Assembly (NCBI GenBank): GCA_013813135.1
Contig: JACCSF010000182.1
Location: 1-18,564 of the forward strand
Length of the DNA stretch: 18,564 nucleotides
Direction: 5' to 3'
Source: Thermoleophilaceae bacterium
Lineage (GTDB): Bacteria > Actinomycetota > Thermoleophilia > Solirubrobacterales > Thermoleophilaceae
Below the pieces are notes generated by a model. The model searched no databases. It worked only from the letters and a program-made list of their open reading frames with translations, and was not told where the DNA came from. The position numbers and the translations under genes are program-made. This document shows, piece by piece, positions 14,866 through 18,564 of this stretch. How positions within the stretch are numbered: position 1 is the first letter of the stretch; each line of letters starts with the position of its first letter.

Positions 14866-15521
14866 ATGAAGCTGATCGGCGCTGGCCTGCCGCGTACAGC
14901 CACAACGACTCAGATGATCGCCCTCGAGATGCTCGGGCTGCCCTGCTACCACATGCGGGACATGATGGCCGACCTCGGGGGGGAGCGTTCCGCAGTGGCG
15001 CAAGGCCTATGACGGAGGCGGCCCGTGGGATGAGATCTTCGGCGACAGGCAGTCGACGGTCGACTGGCCGTCGGCCTACCACTGGCGCGAGCTGATCGAG
15101 GTCTACCCGGACGCCAAGGTGCTGCTGAGCGTGCGCGACCACGACGCCTGGACGCGCAGCATGCAGGACACGATCAACCAGATCTACTTCGGCGACAGCC
15201 TGATGCACCACCTGGCCCAGGCGCGCTACAAGATCGACCCGGAGTTCTCGGCCTGGATCCGAGGGCGATTCCTCCGTGATGGCCGAAAAGGCGGAGGAGT
15301 GGAACCAGTCGGTCATCGACCGCGTGCCGGCCGACCGCCTGCTCGTGTGGAATCCGAAGGACGGCTGGGAGCCGCTCTGCGAGCTCCTGGAGCTGGAGGT
15401 GCCCGGCGAGCCGCTTCCGCACGTCAACGACACCGAGACCTTCCAGAAGGTGCTGATCATGGGCCCCGCCATCGAGGCGATCAACGAGTGGTGGGAGCGG
15501 GAGAAGCCGCCCGCGCAGTAG
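14866..15521 (+). pseudogene. Sulfotransferase-family gene broken by two +1 frameshifts
   Basis: The ATG at 14866, after AAGGAG (14856-14861), opens MKLIGAGLPRTATTTQMIAL, a PAPS-type P-loop start of a family annotated as sulfotransferases (Sulfotransfer_4-like). The frame stops early at about 15010. Removing one G from the run of seven at 14977-14983 continues it as DLGGSVPQWRKAYDGG, then DEIFGD and VLLSVRDHDAWTRSM. Removing one C at 15259-15260 restores EFSAWIEGDSSVMAEKAEEW, then LLVWNPKDGWEPLCELLELE to the TAG at 15519-15521. The corrected product would be 217 residues, a full family length. No other lesion is seen, so recent decay or base-calling error are both possible. Its last 41 bases overlap the convergent MFS gene. 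Confidence 0.82.
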
Positions 15522-16716
15522 CACGCAGGACCCACAGGGCCGGCGCCACCACGAGCGCTGTGGCGCCGACGGCGAGGGCGACCACGCCGAGCTCTGTCAG
15601 CGCCAGGCCGCCCGCCAGCGCCAGGGTGGCGCCCGTCATTCCGGAGAGCAGGTCGTTGAAGCCGAGCAGCTTGCCGCGCTCGGCTGGGCGCGTGCTGTCG
15701 GCGAGCTGGGCGGTGGCGGCGACGAACGACAGGTTCCAGCCGAGTCCCAGCCCGAACAGAGCGACCGCCGTGGCCGGCACGCTCTCGATCCAGGCGAGGC
15801 TGACCACCGACACCGCCATCACAAGCAGCCCGCCGGCGAGCGACGGCCTGCGCCCGATCCGGTCGATCAGGTCGCCCACGACGATCACCAGCGCGTACAT
15901 GCCGACCACGTGCGCGCCGATGATCGGGAACACGTTGTGGCCTGCGTGGTGGTGATGATCGACGACGACCGCGCCGGTCAGGGTCATCACCGAGACCATC
16001 ACCGCGAAGCTCGCCTGCGCCGCGACCATCGCCGGGATCACGCCGGGCCGGCGCAGCAGCTCGCCGAGCGGCGCCGCCGGTCCGTCCTCCTCGCCCCGGT
16101 CCGCGGCGAGCAGGATGGCGATGCGGCGCGGGTCGGGGCGAACCGAGACCACCAGGACGAGGCCGACCAGCATGAACCCGCCGGCCGCCAGCCACAGCGG
16201 CGCGAGCGCGTCGCCGTCGAGGTCTTGCCCGGCCAGCAGCGGGCTGAACACCGCCGGGCCCAAAATCGCGCCGAAGACCGCGCCGAACAGGACCAGCGCG
16301 ATCCCGCGGGCGCGCCGCTCGGGCGGGTACATGTCGCCCGCCGCGGTGCGCGCCAGCAGAGCCATGCCGCTCGCCGCGCCAACACCGACAAGGCCGCCGA
16401 GCACCGCGGGGGCGAACTCCGTAGCGCTCCCGACGGCGGCGAGCCCGCAGCCCGCCGCGCCTACGACGTAGCCCGTGGCCAGCACGGGTATACGCCCGAC
16501 CCGGTCCATCGCCCTCCCGGCCGGGAGGGCGGCGAGGGCGCCGCAGGCGAGCACGATCGCGGGCCCGAGGCCGAGCAGCCCCCTGACGTCCACGACCAGC
16601 ACGAGCGTCAGCGAGGCCACCGCGGCCGAGAGCTGCAGCATCGCCGAGTTGGCGGCCAGCGCCGCCGCCAGCAGGACGGTGTTGCGGCGGATCGGGAGGT
16701 CGGACGGCTCGCTCAC
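15481..16716 (-). CDS. MFS transporter, 12 helices, with a histidine cluster
   Basis: This 411-residue major facilitator protein has about 12 transmembrane helices. Motif A appears as GRAMDRVGRIPVL (67-79), with its counterpart in the second half at GDLIDRIGRRPSL (281-293). A polar loop at 193-225 separates the halves. The stretch VVDHHHHAGHNVFPIIGAH (251-269) has six histidines in 16 residues next to a helix. The substrate is unknown. The GTG start at 16714-16716 lies 20 bases after the marR stop, so the two form an operon in which the MarR protein probably controls the pump. The last 41 bases run antisense to the sulfotransferase gene end. Confidence 0.9.
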   Translation of the reverse strand: MSEPSDLPIRRNTVLLAAALAANSAMLQLSAAVASLTLVLVVDVRGLLGLGPAIVLACGALAALPAGRAMDRVGRIPVLATGYVVGAAGCGLAAVGSATEFAPAVLGGLVGVGAASGMALLARTAAGDMYPPERRARGIALVLFGAVFGAILGPAVFSPLLAGQDLDGDALAPLWLAAGGFMLVGLVLVVSVRPDPRRIAILLAADRGEEDGPAAPLGELLRRPGVIPAMVAAQASFAVMVSVMTLTGAVVVDHHHHAGHNVFPIIGAHVVGMYALVIVVGDLIDRIGRRPSLAGGLLVMAVSVVSLAWIESVPATAVALFGLGLGWNLSFVAATAQLADSTRPAERGKLLGFNDLLSGMTGATLALAGGLALTELGVVALAVGATALVVAPALWVLRATARAASPAPTTR

Positions 16717-16736
16717 GCGGCCGAGCCTACTCGCGG

Positions 16737-17246
16737 CTACATCAGCAGCGCGGGCGAGTACGGCTCGCTCGAACGCTCCGGCTCGGGTCCGGGCGTGGCG
16801 GCGGCCGCGTGGTCCTTCAGCGCCGCCAGAGAGTCGAGGAAGCGCTCGAGCAGCTCGACGTCTTCGTCGTCGGAGATCCAGGCCAGCAGGCGGTTGGCCG
16901 GCGCCAGCACGGGCTCGATGTGCTCGGCGAGGTGGGCGTCTCCCTTGGGCGTGGCCGTGAGGATGCGCATCCGCCGGTCGCGAGGGTGCGGGCCGCGGAC
17001 CACGTGGCCCGCCTCGATCAGGCGGCCGGCCAGCGCGGTCACGCCGCCTGAGGTCAGCCCAAGGCGGTGGCCGAGTTCCCCTGGCGTGAGACCGCCCATC
17101 ACCGAAAGGTGCTCCAGCGCCGCCAGCTCGACCTGGTGAACGCCCGCCTGGCGGGCGCGCGCGGCGCGCTGATACTGGCCCGCGAGCTCGAGCCGGTGCA
17201 GCAGATGGCGGAGCCGTTTCGCATGGGACATTGGCTCTGTACTCAC
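16737..17246 (-). CDS. MarR-family transcriptional regulator
   Basis: The protein is 169 residues with the MarR winged-helix layout. A dimerisation helix is followed by HQVELAALEHLSV, the HTH LTPGELGHRLGLTSGGVTALAGRLIEAG (53-80), the wing HPRDRRMRILTATPKG (87-102) and long C-terminal helices. Residues 145-169 form a Pro/Ser/Glu-rich tail. MarR proteins usually repress adjacent transporters and respond to phenolic or drug-like ligands. The MFS gene 20 bases downstream fits that role. I prefer the GTG at 17244-17246 because GAGG lies seven bases upstream; the ATG at 17231 would lose five residues. The start is only 18 bases from the divergent XRE gene, so their promoters must overlap coding sequence. 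Confidence 0.9.
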   Translation of the reverse strand: MSTEPMSHAKRLRHLLHRLELAGQYQRAARARQAGVHQVELAALEHLSVMGGLTPGELGHRLGLTSGGVTALAGRLIEAGHVVRGPHPRDRRMRILTATPKGDAHLAEHIEPVLAPANRLLAWISDDEDVELLERFLDSLAALKDHAAAATPGPEPERSSEPYSPALLM

Positions 17247-17264
17247 TGGCCTACCTCGGCCAGG

Positions 17265-17486
17265 ATGCGGCGCGTGTCTCCCGAGGAGCTGTTCGCCGCC
17301 AACCTCCGACGGCTCCGGACGGCGGCGGGCCTGTCGCAGGAGCAACTCGCCGGTCGCACGGGCCTCCACCCGACCGAGATTTCGAGACTCGAGCGGGCGG
17401 TTCGCGAACCGCGCCTCGGGACGATCGTCCGCTTGGCGCGTGGGCTCGAAGTGGGTGTGGAGCGGCTGGTGTCCGGCATCCGCTGA
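17265..17486 (+). CDS. Small XRE-family helix-turn-helix regulator
   Basis: This 73-residue protein is essentially one Cro/C1-type HTH domain. After MRRVSPEELFAANLRRLRTA, the HTH is GLSQEQLAGRTGLHPTEISRLE (22-43), followed by the typical PRLGTIVRLARGLEVGVERL (49-68). It has no ligand or dimerisation domain, as in stand-alone regulators near mobile or toxin-antitoxin loci. No toxin is recognisable nearby. The start at ATG 17265 is provisional, with GTG 17274 as the alternative, because neither has a clear Shine-Dalgarno. It may control itself, the divergent marR, or the unrecognised gene that starts about 54 bases downstream. Confidence 0.88.
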   Translation: MRRVSPEELFAANLRRLRTAAGLSQEQLAGRTGLHPTEISRLERAVREPRLGTIVRLARGLEVGVERLVSGIR

Positions 17487-17505
17487 TCGTCGCCGCGTAC
17501 AGGGG

Positions 17506-17527
17506 ACACGGACACGAATGGTACACG
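17506..17527. repeat. Three ACACG direct repeats downstream of the XRE gene
   Basis: ACACG occurs at 17506-17510, 17512-17516 and 17523-17527, in a relatively AT-rich stretch that also has GTAC at 17498-17501 and 17521-17524. GTGTCC inside the XRE end (17470-17475) pairs with GGACAC (17504-17509). The cluster lies just before the next gene and could be an operator, but the units are short and chance is possible. Confidence 0.3.
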
Positions 17528-17539
17528 TATGTTGAGCTA

Positions 17540-17905
17540 TTGGCTCTAGGCTTTCTGGCTACGAAGGCGCGCTCGGACGTCCTCACGCTTTCCCTGCCGG
17601 CCGACCTCGCGTCGGGGCTGGTCGTTGCCCTGGACCAGCTCAGGAGCACCGCCGCTCCCGAGCGCCGGGCGCCGCTGGACGACCTGGCGCGGGCCCTGCC
17701 CGGCGGTGAGGCGACCGAGGTGACGGCGCGTCGCGATCTGCTCAGCGAGGTGGTGACGGTGGCCATCGACGAGGCGGGCAACAAGGTCAGCGAATGCAGC
17801 ACGCGGCTGCTGCGCGGCGAGGGATCCGCCGACGAGCTGCGCGCCCGGCTGGCCGAGCTGGACGAGCTGCTTGACCTGCTCGAGCTCGTGGACCCCGGCA
17901 GCTAG
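17540..17905 (+). CDS. Hypothetical protein, mostly helical
   Basis: I do not recognise a family. The frame is open with strongly GC-biased third positions from about 17580 to the TAG at 17903-17905, which supports coding. The only plausible start is TTG at 17540, giving 121 residues; no in-frame ATG or GTG exists downstream of the XRE stop. The product has a Leu/Val-rich segment LTLSLPADLASGLVVALDQL (16-35) and a C-terminal acidic Leu-rich segment from 98 to 117 (DELRARLAELDELLDLLELV) that could be a coiled coil. No signal peptide or transmembrane helix is clear. TATGTT at 17528-17533 could be a -10 box giving a nearly leaderless message. Its stop overlaps that of the convergent dehydrogenase in CTAG. 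Confidence 0.5.
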   Translation: MALGFLATKARSDVLTLSLPADLASGLVVALDQLRSTAAPERRAPLDDLARALPGGEATEVTARRDLLSEVVTVAIDEAGNKVSECSTRLLRGEGSADELRARLAELDELLDLLELVDPGS

Positions 17906-18564
17906 AGCGCCTCGCGGAAGAAGCTGAGTCGGGCGGTGGTGCCACCGTCGACGTAGATCGTCTGGCCGGTCACGAAGCCGGCCGCCGGTGAGAGCAGGAA
18001 GGCCACCAGCGGTGCCACGTCCTCGGGCAGCCCGACCCGCCCCGCCGGGATCAGCCGGCCGTACGCCGCGGACCGGTAGCCCGGCCGTGCGTTGATGCGC
18101 GGCACCTCGACCACCCCCGGCGCGACCGCGTTGACCCTGACGCCCCTGGGCGCCAGCTCGATCGCGAGGGCCCGCGTCCACGCGTTCACGGCGCCCTTGG
18201 TGGCGGCGTAAGCCGCGTGTCCCGGGAATCCGCCGTGCGCGTGGATCGAGCTGACGCTCACGATCGCGCCCGCGCCCGTGAAGTGCGCGAGCGCGCGTTG
18301 GGCGCAGTAGAAGTAGCCGCGCACGTTGAGGTCGAAGAGCGCGGCGAACGCCGCCGGGTCGGTCTCCTCGAAGGAGAGCTCGCGCGTGACCGCCGCGTTG
18401 TTGACGAGGCCGTCGAGCCCGCGGAGCGCCGCGGCCGCCTCGTCGACCACGCGCCGGCACTCGTCCACCTCCGACAGGTCTCCGCTGACCGCCGCGGCCA
18501 CGCCCCCGGCGGCGCGCACGAGCTCGAGCGTCGCGCCCGGCGAGGTGTGAGCGGAGTGCACGCC
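17902..18564 (-). CDS. Short-chain dehydrogenase/reductase (partial, N-terminus beyond right edge)
   Basis: The visible 220 residues form most of an SDR-family NAD(P)-dependent oxidoreductase; the N-terminal Rossmann glycine motif lies off the right edge. Counting from the GTG at 18561, the motifs are NNAAV (54-58), Asn80 in LNVRGYF, Ser105 in VSVSSIH, Tyr118 and Lys122 in YAATK, VNAVAPGVV (143-151) and YVDGGTT (203-209). All catalytic residues (Asn, Ser, Tyr, Lys) are present. GTG 18561 is probably not the real start because a full SDR needs about 35 more residues. It resembles 3-oxoacyl-reductase or sugar-dehydrogenase-like SDRs; the substrate is unknown. Its stop overlaps the stop of the convergent hypothetical gene. 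Confidence 0.92.
   Translation of the reverse strand, partial: GVHSAHTSPGATLELVRAAGGVAAAVSGDLSEVDECRRVVDEAAAALRGLDGLVNNAAVTRELSFEETDPAAFAALFDLNVRGYFYCAQRALAHFTGAGAIVSVSSIHAHGGFPGHAAYAATKGAVNAWTRALAIELAPRGVRVNAVAPGVVEVPRINARPGYRSAAYGRLIPAGRVGLPEDVAPLVAFLLSPAAGFVTGQTIYVDGGTTARLSFFREAL

Noticed and set aside
14977..14983. Programmed frameshifting at the G run in the sulfotransferase gene
   Set aside because: A second, unrelated single-base lesion at 15259-15260 has no slippery sequence, and no stimulatory structure is evident, so mutation or sequencing error is the simpler explanation.
17247..17369. Longer MarR protein starting at 17369
   Set aside because: The extra residues are antisense to the XRE HTH domain and do not resemble a MarR N-terminus. 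GAGG plus GTG at 17246 is a better start.
1..18564. CRISPR arrays, tRNA/rRNA genes, insertion sequences, prophage or plasmid functions
   Set aside because: No regularly spaced repeats, no cloverleaf-like or ribosomal sequence in the gaps, and no transposase, integrase or replication motifs were seen on either strand.

Overview
The window is uniformly very GC-rich, with GTG and TTG starts used freely and G/C favoured at third codon positions. Its genes look actinobacterial: a short Streptomyces-type xylose isomerase, a MarR/MFS pair and an SGNH esterase with six cysteines. A soil member of the Thermoleophilia (Solirubrobacter/Conexibacter-like) is my best guess, but that rests on protein flavour and no marker gene is present. 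I see no tRNA, rRNA, CRISPR array, insertion sequence or phage gene, so this reads as ordinary chromosome. No gap between genes exceeds about 145 bases.

Left block (1-5771): sugar and nitrogen metabolism. On the minus strand, xylA (TTG start) overlaps xylR by four bases. After a 49-52 base gap come a ureohydrolase, azlC and azlD, each overlapping the next at ATGA. xylB is divergent from xylA. The short region between them holds a near-classical XylR operator, so xylose isomerase, xylulokinase and their ROK repressor form a self-contained xylose module. The ureohydrolase and AzlCD form a tightly coupled second unit of unknown substrate.

Middle block (5768-12288): secreted functions and detoxification. 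A DHA2-type drug exporter lies just downstream of a secreted HExxHxxGxxH metallopeptidase with C-terminal Fn3/Ig-like modules. Divergent from these is a glycoside hydrolase family 1 enzyme that carries a signal peptide. It is followed by a 19-residue hydrophobic peptide gene with a strong Shine-Dalgarno, a CRP-like palindrome and a complete cytochrome P450.

Right block (12295-18564): a VOC protein, a secreted SGNH esterase, a cyclopropane-fatty-acid-synthase-like methyltransferase, and a sulfotransferase-family gene broken by two single-base insertions. After these come a MarR regulator with its MFS transporter, a small XRE regulator transcribed divergently from marR, an unrecognised helical protein and, cut by the window edge, a short-chain dehydrogenase.

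I found no clearly new multi-gene system. The observations most worth following are the 19-aa membrane peptide, the doubly frameshifted sulfotransferase, the ureohydrolase with a Cys in its first metal motif coupled to AzlCD, the XylR operator, and the CRP-like site ahead of the P450.
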